Origin: Sarcomyxa edulis
Taxonomy: Eukaryota > Basidiomycota > Agaricomycetes > Agaricales > Mycenaceae
Assembly (NCBI GenBank): GCA_009761415.1
Contig: QUOL01000023.1
Location: 186,001 to 250,000, forward strand
Length of the DNA stretch: 64,000 bases
Direction: 5' to 3'
Shown here one piece after another: positions 33,234 to 46,994 of the stretch; position 1 is the stretch's first letter, and the number at the start of each line of letters is the position of its first letter. The translations under genes were made by a program, and so were the position numbers. The notes under the pieces were generated by a model. The model was given only the letters and a program-made list of their open reading frames with translations, had not been told where the DNA came from and made no database searches.

Positions 33234-35626
33234 CTACTCCACTGAGTTGGCAGGGTCCTCGCCTTCTTCCGACCTGACCACCACCGCCTCAACTCTCGAC
33301 TCGTCCTTTTGTAGTGGCATGTCATTGTCCGTCCCTCCGGCTTGCGCACCCTCCTCTTCACATCTGGAACACATACACGCAAACCGCCATCCTCGTGCCA
33401 ATTCCGTGCGTCGGCGTCTCCTACATGCGACAGGCGTCTCGCCGCCGTGCCGTGTAACGTCAACGTACGCGACGGTGATCTCGTCCCCTTTTTTGATAGG
33501 TTGGGTAGCAATCAAGTGAAGTTCAGAGGTTCCCGTCGAGAAAGAGGGTCGTGCGGAAGGTACACATGAGTGCGAGAGGTATGCGGAGACGAGATAAAAG
33601 CCACGACCTATTTGACGCGACGTTCCGTACGGTGTTCGTGATTTTTCCACTTGCTCGGGACGAACAGTGGGTGCGGGCTGTACACAGGAACAGTCAGACA
33701 AGATGAAAGGATGAGGAAATATGAAATGTGACAGACCTTGTCATCTCTCCCACCACCATAGCAGACACCATATGAGTTATACGACATCTTCCCTAGTAGA
33801 ATCGCATGCCGTTCCTCCGTGATGAACTGTTCCAGCCCAGGTAGCGCACTCTTCAATACCTCAACGAGCATTTTGTATTCCATTACCGATGGAACCACTT
33901 CCAAGTACCTCAACCGTTCAACGTGATCATACAATCCATAATCACCACCATCAGCTTCGGGGAAGTCACCGACAGAGGGGGTTTTAGCAGGCAGCATTTT
34001 GGCTGTCTCTATTGCCACCTGTCTAGATACGAATTTGGCGACGAGCAAGAGAGCGGCATGCTCTGTGTTTCCTTTTATGTAGCTGACAAAGTCGGCTTGA
34101 GCCTTCTTTCGGGCAGCATTTTCAGCAGGAGTGGTGGGATTTTGGGCAGCTACGTCGGGTGGGAGAGCCGATTCGAGGGTGAAGAGAAGGTTATTGTATT
34201 GGATTCCAGCTTTGATATGACATTCTTTCGAGCAATATATGGACCTGAAGGGGTCGTTGGCAGGCTTGATTCCCATGCCTTTTTCGATGACGCGCAGACA
34301 ATGAGTGCAGTGGGTACCTTTGCCTTCTAGATCGAAATCCAAGACGGTCACTACTGGTGATTCCTACAAAGCATGGAATTTACGTTAAATTTCAAGGTGA
34401 CGTAGGGGGAATAGACAGGGAAACGACCTTGTATATGACATCTCCAGAGGCGAAGTCTTTGGTGGCGACCAGGACTTTTCTTGCACCTAGAGTTCCAACT
34501 GCATCTCGAGCTTCTACAGTAACGTTCATTGACTTGGGCGGGAAATACTTTGGATATCCTGATAGCCATGACTCAGTCTCAATGGGATAAAAACAATCCT
34601 TGGGTTTTGGAGCTCACCTTCGACGCGTTCTTTCACCTGCACATCGAGAAGCAGGGACGCGCATGGGGAAAAGGGCAAGTTTATTAGAACACGGCCAGAG
34701 AAATTCGAGTAAATCAGACATTTGATGAAATATAGCGCCTCCAGGATATGGTAATATCCCCAAAGAAAATGACAAATACAACAGTTTCGCCACTGTCCCC
34801 CCACCCACTCCTTTACCAGAAAAAAATAGTAGGGGAGGTAGGAGATCTAAGAGACTGGTCGATTATGACGCGAGTTGAGAACCCGGATCAGTCACTTTGT
34901 CCCACTCCTGAGAAGACGCCTCCGAAGGAGGTCCTCGAGTTGGACTTTCAAGCTCGTCTTCGAGACTCTCTGCGCCTGGCTGACCTGGCAAGGAAGGTAA
35001 ACTCACGTCCAAGTTGGTCAATTCCATCACAAGCTAAGGCGGGGTAGACGTCAAAATCTAGACCGAAAAAGACGACATATGTACACACTTTGAACACAGG
35101 TTCTGGAACTGTCTTCTGATATATCACGATGAGTTCGACAGGCGAGGGGTATACCCGGAGGGCACGGAAGAAGGCAAGCGCGGCTTCAAGATAGTGTGGA
35201 GGGCCTGAACGATTTGTGTTGGTAGGGACGGCGAGGTGTGACAAGGAAAGGACGTACCTTTTGAAGCAAGCTGCTCCCCAAGACCGACTTGTTCCATGAA
35301 ATAATGCTCTTTCTCCTCTATAGACTGTGGCACCTCCTCGTTGCGTAACTTCTCCATGGCTGCGCGTAAGTCATCAATGCCGAGAGCGTCTGAGCTAGAT
35401 GCCACTGTTGCTTGTGATTTCACAGTTTTATCCACGATTTTTTTCTCCTTGCCTTGGATAGGATCTAAGTTGACGCCAAATGAGCAGAAAAAAGAATGAA
35501 CATACGTAGTTTCTTGCGGAAAGCGCCGTCTGTTCTACGTCTATAGTCGAAATAGACTGCATAGGCAACGAGACCAGCAAGTGTGATGCCCGCGATTGCA
35601 ACGATGCTCGTTGATCGTGAACTCAT
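33234..35626 (-). CDS. TOM20: Tom20 mitochondrial import receptor fused to a SET domain
   Basis: Multi-exon gene. The start MSSRSTSIVAIAGITLAGLV is an N-terminal membrane anchor, followed by a basic YRRRTDGAFRKKLR stretch. The Tom20 core follows: EEKEHYFMEQVGLGEQLAS, PHYLEAALAFFRALRVYPSP, QKTVPEPVFKLVMELTNLD, then VKERVEGYPKYFPPKSMNV. The chain then continues into a SET/MYND-like part: Cys pairs in HCTHCLRVIEKG and YCSKECHIKAG, then the SET core YLSHSCVPSARPSFSTGTSE, GDEITVAYVDV and a Cys-rich post-SET CMCSRCEEE. Tom20 binds presequences at the outer membrane. A SET domain would methylate lysines if active; key motifs (NHSC-like SHSC, AYVD) are only partly canonical. One intron joining TNLD to VKERVEGYP is long (about 370 nt). 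Confidence 0.82.
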
Positions 35627-35878
35627 GGCGTTAACGTCGAAGAGTGAAAGCAGCGAGACGCGTTGCCTCGTGGAGGTCTTTTGGCGGTTTTTTTCGGAGG
35701 TCAAAGATGCCGAGGCCGCATCCGAAATCCGACCCTCCGGATTCAACACGCGCTCACAAGTCACAATAGAGTCACATGTCACACTTCCTGAAGCAAGCAG
35801 GCTAAACGCGTTTTCACTTCTATTCCACTTTTTCTGTTTTTTATACGGGAAGGTGCCCATATTTTCTCTCTTCTGGTC

Positions 35879-38800
35879 ATGAACGGCGCCCAGCCCGTAT
35901 CCCCATCGACGTCTGGATCAACATCACACTCTCCGATTTCCATTAATCTCGCTTCTCCGACCCTCATATCAATACCAGAATCAACCGACTCAAATTCACT
36001 CGTTCAGGACCCATCGACACCCACAGCATTACCATCTACAGATGTCTCAGAAATTTCTCTCTCGGAGGACCTATTGGCGTCAAGCTCAGAAGACAAAGAC
36101 CTGGGTTCACACGACGACACTGTGGCAACCGCAGATCCAGATGGCAGTAGCCTGAAGCAAGACGAGCCACCGATAGTGGTACAACTGGAGGAAGCCACAA
36201 TAGATGAGGCAACGGCAACAGGAACGCATATCAGCGAGGACCTACTGACCGATGGCGATCACGAACTCAAACGCGTCAAGGTATGTCCCGATTTTCGTTC
36301 ATACGGAAGCATTTTTGGACTTTACCGCGTCTGCTGTTGACTTCGTGCTCTCATAGGTGTATGAACTGATAGGCTCTCGTTGGATCGATCAAGGGACTGC
36401 GTTCTGCTTCGGTCAATTTCAGGACGAAACCAGTGATGCCTTGCTCATCGCTCGGTCGGAAAGCAATTACCAAGAAGTCATTCTTTCTACGGCTATTCGA
36501 GGGAATGATGTCTACCAGAGGCAACAAGGTCTGTGTCTACTTCATCTTCACACAGACAACTTCCTGATCTTGGGCTACCCAGATACCTTGATTGTGTGGA
36601 CGGAGCCCGATGGCGTAGACTATGCTCTCAGTTTCCAAGACCCAGATGGCTGTTCAGAAGTGTGGAATTTTATCTTGGAGGTGCAGAGACATATGAACGG
36701 TGGAGGTACGTCAATGTGATCCCATCTTTCAGAACACTCTCATCATAGCCTTGCCCAACAGAAGATCAGTTAGTTGGATCCTCTTCGCCTCTCATCGGCC
36801 CCGAACCCTTAGCTACATCCACGTCAGTAACGACAGCAAGCATCATTCGCTCTGGTCACCTCCCGCGTCCTCAACTTGGTATAATTGCGGAGATTGAACG
36901 TGCTATCAAGGGTCTGGCAAGAACACTTGCAGTCAAAGAGAAGATATGCGAATATATTCAGCAAGAGGTAAGGATCAAAGTCCCCCTTTTCCTGCGTGCC
37001 GTATCGTACACTCGCGCAGAACACCCTCGTCTGCCTGTCCTTGTGTTGCTCATCTTATCCAGACTAAATATCAATTCGTCGTTGTCAATAGGATTACATC
37101 AAATCTCTGATCGATGTTTTCAATCAAGCGGAAGACCTGGAGAGCTTGGAGAATCTGCATGCATTGTGTAGTCTTATGCAGACCATTTGTAGGTCACCAT
37201 CTGCTAGAGATCTCCCTAGCCCGATCATAGACTACGGCTGACATCACGCGAATTTCAGTAACATTGAACGATCACGGCATGTACGAACACATTCTCGAGG
37301 ACGACTTATTCTTTGGTGTTGTCGGAATCCTTGAATGTGCGTCTTCTACAGGGTTCACGCGTCATTTGTCATCTAAGATTGCCTTCATCGCTTCCAGACG
37401 ACCCCGAATTTCCCACTCACAAAGCAAACTACCGTGAATTCTTACATGACATTACCCACTTCCATCAACCCATCCCCATCAGCGATATCGGTATCAAACG
37501 CAAGATACACCACACTTATCGGCTCCAATTCTTGAAGGACGTTGTTCTTGCACGAACGCTGGACGACGCGACATTTAATGTCCTTAATTCTTGTATCATC
37601 TTCAACCAGATCGATATCATCACACATGTTCAGCAAGACCACGGGTTTTTGAGAGACGTGGTTCGGCTTTATGTAGATGAGGATATGTTGAGTGGTGGTG
37701 GAAATAGAGCACCCCCGCAACCCCCGCAGGTACCACGCATTGGTTCTCAGCCCCCTCTGACGATCCTTGGAAAGGAGGGAGAGAAGAACGGGAGTGATGC
37801 GATGGATGTTGACCCCAAGATACCTCTAGAGAATGGCGCTCCTGTTCTCCCAAACCAGCCAATCCCAAGTACATCTATATCACGATCAAGTTCAGGAACT
37901 TACGCCTTTGCACCACCTGACGAGCTTTCCCCAGGAGAGATCGCATTACGGAAGGAGGTCGTTCTACTCATTCAACAACTCTGTGTCATGGGCAAGAACG
38001 TGCAGGTGCCGGCACGGATGGCTCTATTTCGAAGTCTTGTCGATCGTGGCGTTCTATTTGGTGTTCAGTGGGCTCTTTCGTTACCAGAGAAGGATGACTC
38101 CTCGAGGCCTATGATCAGCGCTGGAGGGGAGATCCTGGCAGCCCTATTGGACCATGATCTGAATGGTGTAAGAGGGCATGTGTTAAAGCAAGTGCTCGCG
38201 ATCGACAAGGAACGGGAGGCCGGGAAGAAGGGTGCCGATAAGGCCGTCACCCTCCTGGCATTGCTGTGTAGGATGTTGGCGCAGAGTCGGGATTTAGCTA
38301 TACAAAGTCAGGTTGGAGATGCGCTGAAGGTCTGGTTAGATGTCCCTGTGACGGATGGAGTGGATCCACATGTGCGTGCATCCAATTGCTCTTGGTCGAT
38401 CCGATGGATTGATGTCCATCTAGCCTTCAGTTAACTTAAAGATGCTCGGTCGTCCCAAGGATGATCCTGGAACCGAGAAATTCATGGAATACTTTTATAA
38501 AAATTGTATCGATACACTGTTCAAGCCGTTCAGCGATATACCGGAATTCAAGACATATGCAGGTGAGTGTCCCGAGCATATACTATATCCAAACTTCTGA
38601 TTTAGTCGTTTCAAGAGCGTATCCTACCTCTGACTCGAGAAAGAACGAACCTATACCTGTACCTATGCGACTTGTTGTGCAATTTTGCTTTGCAACATTC
38701 ATTTCGGAGTCACTTCTATATGCTTTCTTCGAATGTTTCCGTCCGGGTGGCGACCTTGCTGAAAGTCAGAGATAAGCATCTACGACATGGTTTGTCCAGT

Positions 38801-40065
38801 TCTAGTGCCGACTCTTCTCCTCATACTTATTCCTTGTCAAAAATTTAGCTGCCTTCCGCTACTTCCGAATATGTCTAAAATTGAACAACCGTAACCTTCA
38901 AAATCATCTGATAAAAAATGACGTCCTCAAGCCGATCCTTGACCTCACCCTCCAAGAATCGCGGCGAGATAACCTTCTTAGTTCCTCGTGCCAGGAATTT
39001 TTCGAACACATGCGCCGGGTACGGTCGATTTCATCGTGTTCTACGATCTCAATTGAATGTTTTTCATCTAGGAAAACATAAAGGATCTCATCAAGCAATG
39101 TATGACCCAACATGAGGCCATCATCCGCAAATTAGCAACCTCACCGCTTGGTGGCCCACGATTCCAGCTCTTCATTCGCCGATGGGAAATGAATAGCGAG
39201 CCTTTGCCCGAGGAGAAACCCGACAAGTACGTACACTCACTTTGCGTCAACGGATTTCCTACTGATTACATCACCCTGAAGGCCTGTCGATACTCGTCTA
39301 TGGCCAGGGCAAGGCAGAGCAATGGAAGCCGAAGAGGAAGACTATTTCAATGGCGACGATGACGAGGACGAGTTCGTCCCTTCCATTAGCGCCCATTGGA
39401 CACGTGGCGGACTCCCAGGTCAATCATCTCCCATGACCGGGAATCATTTGAAACGCAAACGACGTCCTTCACCGGGCGGTGGCACGTCCAAAGGATTCCG
39501 GCCGCAAGGGATGAACACTCTGCATGCACCCATCCTGAAGCTCGTGGATTATGGTGATGATGATGACGAGGACACTTTCTTCAAGGCCTTACAGAATGTA
39601 CGGAAACCCTTTTCTTTGACATCCTCGACGGACCCACCACCATCTAGTCCCAAAGTGACACATCAGCAGATATCGATACCCCCGGCTCCGCTAGGCGAGC
39701 CACCAAAGCGTGTGACCACTGACGACGATGAGGAGGATAATCTATTAGAAGCATTGGTGCGAGGAAAGTCTGGTTCGCTAGGACAGTCACTACCTTCGGC
39801 TGACTCCGTTGGCCCTTTGCGACCGACGGAGAAGCGCCGGAGAGACGATGAGGATGACGAGTTGTTGGAACGTCTGAGCAAGGCCAAAAAGGTTGACTTG
39901 GGCCCACGGAACGAAACTGGAATAAGTGGTCGATCAAAACTTGGAGATGATCCACCGAAGAAGATCAAAGTCAAATTCGGTACTACAATTTTCAATGTTG
40001 CGTCCGCCTCTTCCACTGCCTCGGGATCTTCAGATACGGGTGCGAAAGATGGAGATACTGGTTAG
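35879..40065 (+). CDS. PSY2: PP4 phosphatase regulatory subunit 3 (PSY2/SMEK)
   Basis: Many exons. An acidic Ser-rich N-terminus (about residues 1-130) is followed by the EVH1/PH-like domain (VYELIGSRWIDQGTAFCFGQ, YALSFQDPDGCSEVWNF), then the helical SMK-1/DUF625 repeats (NYREFLHDITHFHQPIPISD, IHHTYRLQFLKDVVLARTL, CVMGKNVQVPARMALFRSL). The acidic and basic C-terminal tail holds multiple DDDED clusters and an NLS-like KRRRDDEDD, ending KIKVKFGTTIFNVASASS. It is the PP4R3 subunit that targets PP4 to DNA-damage and cell-cycle substrates. Exon joins were followed by frame; total length is near 900-1000 aa. Confidence 0.9.
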
Positions 40066-40457
40066 ATGTCTCATGAACGCTGTCATATTGCTTTCGACTC
40101 GCTTCCTTTCACTTTTCCAAGGATTACTTTATTTCACTCTTTGCCTCATGCTTGTTGTTTAGGTGTATCCATTTGTAGAGCTTATGTATCGAAAGCCTAT
40201 GATACATACCATTCGGTACTTCCTGCCACGAGTTATATACATATGCTGCATGACATCGATGATCGCTACGTAGATTTGGAACCGCGTTATTTGGAACGTT
40301 ACGCGAGGAAAGGGTATCAAATGATTCTTGAGTACATTATTAACAAAGCTATCAAACTACAGACATACAGCAACATATGTACGAGTTCAGAGCTACGGCG
40401 CTGAGGGTAATTATGACATTGTAACATACAAATATATATATCTCCGTAATCCATCCA
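40066..40457. other. Convergent intergenic region
   Basis: About 390 bp between the convergent 3' ends of PSY2 and the Cys-motif gene; AT-rich with TA-repeat stretches, no gene seen. Confidence 0.55.
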
Positions 40458-43402
40458 TCATGCCAAACTTCTCCACATTCCAGCAGCAGGAATTTTACTA
40501 CGTTTCTGCAATATCCGAAGAGCCTTCTTCTGTCCCCTGCCCACGGGTATATCGTTGGTCTCGTCTTCGGTGTCTTCACCAACATCATCATCCTCTTCCG
40601 CCGCGAAATCAAGTGCGCCTGGATCCATGGACCGCAATCGATCACGTTCTGCATATATAGCCTTTCGAATGGTAGTTGAGGATGCGAGCGGTGAACCAAT
40701 GCCGCCCGGCCTGCGAAGTGCCGGGACAATGATACCAGGACGGTCAGCGAGAGACGTCTTAGGCTGGTAGGAGGCAAGACTGAGTTTTTCGTGGACTCGC
40801 GGCATCCTCGGATGCATCGCGATAGGGATGGGGAGAGATCCGGCCATTCCTGGTAAGTGTGGGCTCGGTGCTATAAATTTACATGAGTGAGTGAACAAAG
40901 TTTGAGCTTATCGTGACTCTCACCTTCTTCATTGCCATCTGAGAGACTTTCATCATCTTCATCTCCATGGATAGTGTCTAGACTGTCGTCATATTCACCT
41001 TCTTCGGGAATGGGGCCATCGGAATGGGTATAATCTTTTTGACGGATGAACGAATTCCAAGCTTTGCTGTCGCGTTTCCACGCGCCGCGATGACTAGGCG
41101 TATCTGCTGCTACCAACTTGAGGATTTCCTGTTCGCGATCAGTCGGTAGTTCTGGCTCTGCGGGGTTTGACAGAGATTTTGACGGCCTTTGATCATCCAG
41201 AGGCGGACTATATCTGGGAGCAGATTGCGAGAGACCCGACACACGCATATGCGAAGGACCAGGAGGAGGTATTGGTTGCAACACAGAGAATGACTGTGAG
41301 ATGCCCATGGAATGCGTGTCCGTGCGCGATCTTGGAGGACGGAGAGGGGTGTTGTGTTCGATCAGCGGTAATACAAGTCTGGATGGCATTTCTGATACAG
41401 ATCGTTCGCTATCTTCATCTTCAAGATCAAACACCATCTCTAAAGGGAGACATCAATCATGTCAATATACTTCTCCTCAAATCGAGATGCAACGAAAATA
41501 AAAACCTCCGATCTCATGGCTCGCTAATGCCTCTTCCTCTGCCTTTTCTGCATCAACTTCTCTCTTAATGGTTACGATGTCAGGATTAACATCAAAAGTA
41601 ACCTTTCTCTTGCCCTTGGTATTGTTGCGCCCACGTGAGCCCGAGGCTTCTTGGGCAACAGTCTCCGCTTTGGCCGCTTTGAGGCTTGTGGGGCCCTCGA
41701 CAGTTATTTGGGATTCCGAGAACGACTTCTTATGATGCTTGTTGTGTCCGTTTGTGATAGGAGCGGTACGTTCCAGAGACCCGTTATTTTGGCGAGGGAG
41801 TTCAGAGGAAGTAGGTCGGGCTTCGGGCTTCTTGCTGGCATCCTTCTGCTGTTCTCTCGCATTCCTAGCCATTTCCGCTTCGATGTTCACGAAGTACCTA
41901 AAGCTAGCGGCCGTATTTATAGCATCGTTTGTATTCCGTCTAAATTGTAGGACGCTGCTAGTACCTTCGGCAGGAGGATAGCCAGGGAGCGACATCGATG
42001 ACGTGAGGGAGTGGGAAGACAGAGTCCGATTAGAACTAGAACCATGCGACGATGCCTCGGTGCTGACGGAAGGCACTTTGGGGCGATTATTTCTGGGTGG
42101 TGATGACTGAGCTTGTCGTTCTTTGGGATGATGAAACGAGGATGTTGCAAGGGAAGCTGAAAGGGAAGATAGTCGATGGTTTGTAGAAACGGGAGATACC
42201 GCTCGCGCAGAGGAGATATGCTGTGGCACGAAATCGCGAATTTTGACTGGAGTACCATATCCAGTAGGGCTTGTTGGGCCAGACCAGTTTTCCCGATCTC
42301 TATACTTCGTGGAAGTGGTGGGTTGGGTGACAGGATGATGTTGAACCGCTTCTATCTTGCTGATGCCAGTCTTGAATTTCTTCCACAGGGTTTCGACTTC
42401 CTCGCGAAGCTCATCCTCAACTTGTTCAACTTCGGCAGTTTTCTGTCTGACAATCTCGGCCAGATACAGTTCTGCTTGTACTCGGATCTCCTGTGAACGT
42501 TTGGATGCAACAGATGAAAGGTGGACAAAAACGGAATGAGAGGGTGTAAATGGTGGTGGGGGGAATAGTTGTCGCTGCTCAGGAAGATAGTGAGGAGGGG
42601 TAGATGGTGGTACAGATGTTTCGGGAATGGGAGGTATCGATGGAGTCCAAAGTAAAGATTCATGGTTAGCTCGTGGAGGGATCTGACGAGGTATTGCGGT
42701 AGTGGATTGGGGAGGTAGAACGAGAGAAAATGTAGTCGAATATGCAGGAGAAGATTGGGCACGTATGATATATTCGCCTGTCTGCAAGTCACAATAAAGT
42801 GTTTAGTTTTTTTTTTTCTTTCTGGTTTTCGTAGTCCGGGAGAGCACGGACACGATAAGATGAGATACGAGACTGGATCAGACAGACAGGGAGAAGAGTC
42901 CATCTAACCCAGGAGTCGATCGGCGATAAAAATGACTCACCAGACAATCTTTGTGTATCTGTACCCAGCCACTCGCGCTTTTCATAATCTCGTCTTCTAC
43001 CCACTCTTCTGTCGGCAGAATAGGCCCGCCATCGCTCTCGGAATCAATCGGAATGACCTGGTAGACGCGATACACAGGGGTTTCACATATGAGACAATGC
43101 AAGGAGATGTATCGTGAACACTGGGATGTCCCAGCAATGGGAGCTCCTTGCGTCCGGATCCTCAGTGTTATTTGGGGGTTAGCCTAGTGAAAAAAGTTGG
43201 CATCATCACCGTAGATATATTCCGGGGTTTTGTGCGAACTTACAATGGTGATACTTTCATCGCGGACGTAGACTGGGCTGTACTGTGAATTCGGGGCCAG
43301 CTCCGGTGGTGGCGTCTTGTCATTCGGAAAGGCTTTGATACGGACGTTCAGACAATGGCAAGCATAGTCAGTGTGCTCTTCAAGGTCGCCAGTCTTGTTC
43401 AT
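40458..43402 (-). CDS. Unknown protein with N-terminal Cys motifs and long disordered tail
   Basis: Multi-exon. It starts MNKTGDLEEHTDYACHCLNV, with a CxC (ACHCLNVRI) and a second cluster in ISLHCLICETPVYRVYQ; these might form a zinc fold like the GFA or Yippee type, but I cannot confirm it. After WVQIHKDCLTGEYIIRAQ comes a long Pro/Ser-rich region with a predicted coiled coil (LYLAEIVRQKTAEVEQVEDE, LREEVETLWKKFKTGIS), further basic patches (SRGRNNTKGKRKVTFDVNPD) and an acidic segment (DEDDESLSDGNEEGESH). It ends KIPAAGMWRSLA. Probably nuclear; function not recognised. Confidence 0.65.
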
Positions 43403-43877
43403 GGCGACGATGTAGTCCGAGCAGCGCCTGGAGATAGTGGATGAGTGGAGGAACTGCAGTTCCGCGGCGCGTGACCGGTGCAACTACTATCGCTAGACCA
43501 GTGTTGGACAATTTCGACGAAATAAGATCCTGAGCTTGATTAACACACTCGTTTCCCTTTGGTTTTTTTGCATTCAGTGCATTTGTATGATCCTTAAGTG
43601 CTCCAGATTTTAGTAGGGCAAAAAGTGCCCATAATTCGTTTCTACAGCGTTGCCGGAGCTACTTAGAAGCCCACAACGTAACTCGTGAGCCAGAAACGCA
43701 GATTACATTCACACCTCCAAGTACATCTGATACACACATCCACGCTGGGGAGGAAACAGGATTACTTCACCTCCGTGTGTTCTGGAGCGGGAAGGCGGAG
43801 ACACCCGATGCACTTTCCTTTGATCCTTTATGAATTTGACCGCTCCAACGTTATCTGACCATGAAACCCATGGGAGC
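43403..43877. other. Intergenic region
   Basis: About 475 bp between the Cys-motif gene start and the CLPTM1 gene stop (both minus). It should hold the promoter of the former; no further gene supported. Confidence 0.55.
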
Positions 43878-46704
43878 CTATTGGTTCTTCTTGGTTTCTC
43901 CGGTAGTTCCGTCCGCGGCATCTGAGCCCTCTGCTAGAACCTGACCATACTCGTTGATTCGCTTAGGGTCGATGCGGTATATCCAGCGCTGCACGAGCAT
44001 TGGTGTTTACAGCGCATATGACAGACGATAACGGCAGCATTGCTCACCTGATAGAGAAAGATTAGGAACACGAGATCATCTCTGAAGCAAGCCAGGCGAT
44101 GTAAAAATGGCATCTTGATGCAAAAGCTGAACGACAGAGATTCATTTTATTTTAGTGTGATGGTGCAAAGATGACGGACAAAAAGCGTACGCAAAGAAGT
44201 CATCAACGACAGTCGATAGAGTCTTGTAAATCATAGCTTTCATTGGCATATGGGCCACGCTCTGTTTGACAGTGGTGAATTCATGGACGGGGCTGAAGTG
44301 GAGCAGGAACGGACCTTGAGCTTATAATTTATAATGAGCTGGGGGACGAGTTGCGCCTGAAGAAAGATCTCAGCAAAAGGAAGGACAACAAACCTAGGCC
44401 ACCTACGAATCCAAACATATAGACGAAAGAAGTGAGAGTTGAGATAACGAAACTGTACCATCCTCTGTGGGTCTCGTAAATGAGAGAATATACTGTGTAC
44501 GCGGCGAGCAGAGGAATGGCAACGTAGGACACGTAGCGGAAGGCGAGCTTGTCGTATCTGATCATGTTTGGTCAGCAAATGAAGTTGAACACGGTCGAAG
44601 AGACTTACTCTTGAGTCTTCTTTTCGTCCTCGCTGAGTACGTGTTTATCTTTAACGATACATTTAGATGGCGGCCTAAACTGAGGTAGATGATGTTTATA
44701 CCTTTGATGTCAAGCTTGTACGGTAACAGCGCACCCGCGGGAGAAGGTACCAGGCTAATATCCACGGCTTTCGTGATCTATGCAGCGGTCAGTAAACGAA
44801 GAGAAGAATGGTCGTGATGGAGAACTTGCCTTCCACGCTTCGATAAGAACACCAGTCCCCGAACCAAAGAGGATCATCCAGCTTGTATCATTGTTGTTGT
44901 CGATGAGATACAGAAGAATGACGAGTTGAACGAAGACATTCGTGACGATCTAAAGATATAGTTCAGTCCGACCTGTGATGAACACGAACTGGATGATGAT
45001 ACATACAGTTCTAAAGATATATCATGTCAGGGAGAGAAGGACATTTGAAGGATGAGGTTACTTACCGGACAGATACTCCAACCATCTCCTTCTTCTGCCG
45101 CCAGTGGGAAACATCCGACTTGAAGGCCAACATCTCAAATCTGTGAATCACGATCAGGTTCGAACCATAACAAAGAAACTAGAGATGAGATGCCACTCAC
45201 ACGACGTGGAGAATACTGACAAAAGCAGTTATACCCAAGAACCAAGGATTAGTCTCTGTAAGCATCCTCTTGACCTCATCTAACTCTGCACCACCCGAAG
45301 CACCTTGCTTGGCTGCCTCGTTGAATCCATAGGTCATTGATGCGAAGAGCTGGAATTTCATGTACGACATGGGCTGGAACGTGATTTGGAGGGGAAGGGA
45401 CGGTGTGGTACTGTTGACCTCCACATAATGGGATCGAAGGTGCCAAAATTCATTAGGGAAGATTATAGGTCTGTAAAGCCCCTTTGTGCCGGTCTCGTCG
45501 CGTGAATTAGGAACGAGATGTACATCTACAGGAGGAGTTAACGTCAATAGTCATAGAATTGATGATGATAATGAGACTGACGTTCTATCACAGGAGGGGG
45601 GAGTTGATTATAAGGAATAACTGGTGTATCGGAAATAAGCGTCAGAGTGACATTCTAGAATATCAAGGGTTAAATTTGAGACTGTGGACTGGAAGCAGGA
45701 CGACATACACTATGCCAGTGGGGTACGATAACATCCGGGGAAACCTGTTACGAATATCAGAACGTCAGAAGTTCAAAACATTACGAGGGTCATGATAATG
45801 ACCTCTTCATCATCTTCCTTTGTATCATCGGATCCACTGAGGAGATTCTTCTCCTTCCTGGCCTTCGCCCTTGGAAGGTATGGAGTCAATACTTGAGACC
45901 GTAGAAGTTAAAACAGCGAGCTCGGGGGATAATGTTCAGAGACGAAGCTCACGTTTCCGGACGTGGTGGATATGTTCTGGTTCAAAGGCTGCATCCTGGG
46001 GATCAGGATTTGCACCCTTCTTGGCCAAGAAAATGTCTGCCCACAATGAACCATTGTTAAGAACAGGCTACAAAGAATATACTCATTGAGAGACAAATGC
46101 AGAGGAGTAGGGACGAGACTGACCTCGGGAAACTTGACATCAAATTCAACCGTCCGACTGTCCTTCCAATCTCCATACGTGATGTTTTCCCAAACAAAGT
46201 TCGGTAAGCCTTCATCTTGATCCTTCCTCCAGGCCGAGGTCCATTTGCGAGAGAAGACGTCGCCATTGGGCGATGTCGAGAGATATACATGCATAGAGAG
46301 CTTCTCGCCAAGAGGCCATGCTGGCAAAGCGGTAACAGGTGGTACAGACCATGGGTCAATTACAGCGATCGATGGGCTCCCTGGAGTATTTACAGAGGGT
46401 GTAGTAGTAGTAGTACTTGGTGAAGATCCTTGGAAGAATTTGGTAGCTGATGATGCAGATTTAGTTCAGGAGAGAAAGAGAGAATGGCTACAAGAGGATG
46501 CTATCGAGGCGTACCAAGTTGCGTTACAGCCCATACGAGGAATATATTCTAAAGAAAGTATTGCATCATGTATTCAGTCTAAGGCTTTCTGCAGTACAAA
46601 TGACTTACCTGTGCAATACCGACGACCTTTTTGAAGGTAGATTCTTCATTAGGATTGGCTCGAGGAGCTGGAGCTGGAACTACAGCTTGAGCTGGGGCAG
46701 ACAT
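43878..46704 (-). CDS. CLPTM1-family multi-pass membrane protein
   Basis: Many small exons. It starts MSAPAQAVVPAPAPRANPNE. A large N-terminal extracytoplasmic domain (LPAWPLGEKLSMHVYLSTSP, RTVEFDVKFPE, FPNEFWHLRSHYVEV, QPMSYMKFQLFASMTYGFNE) is followed by hydrophobic segments (FVQLVILLYLIDNNND, SYVAIPLLAAYTVYSLIYET, the FVISTLTSFVYMFGF helix, DLVFLIFLYQRWIYRIDPKR). It ends DGTTGETKKNQ. The signatures WMILFGSGTGVLIEAWK and YQRWIYRIDPKRINEYG are characteristic of CLPTM1/CLPTM1L proteins. Members act in the ER membrane; proposed roles include receptor trafficking and lipid scrambling. All exons join in one frame. Confidence 0.88.
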
Positions 46705-46994
46705 TGCTGCACTGATCTGTCTGAGGAAGACCGTCTGAGTCTCGAAAATGCAAAGCCAGCAGACACACGTGGGTCATCGTCGCGTGCTTTGCGCGTCTGG
46801 TCGCGCGTCAAAGGGAAGATTGCCCGCTAAGTACTTCAAACTCAAGGGAGCGGTTTAAAAATATGTGTATATGTAGTAGAAAATCAGTAGGAAGCTAGGT
46901 AAGAAACATTATAGACAGGGGAGCGATGTAGCAAGAAATTATAAGGCAGTAGCAGGTTGGTAGTGACCAAGTAGCTAGTATTAGTAACGATTTA

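Noticed and set aside
41167..41568. Plus-strand frame of 133 codons
   Set aside because: Antisense to the disordered exon of the Cys-motif gene.
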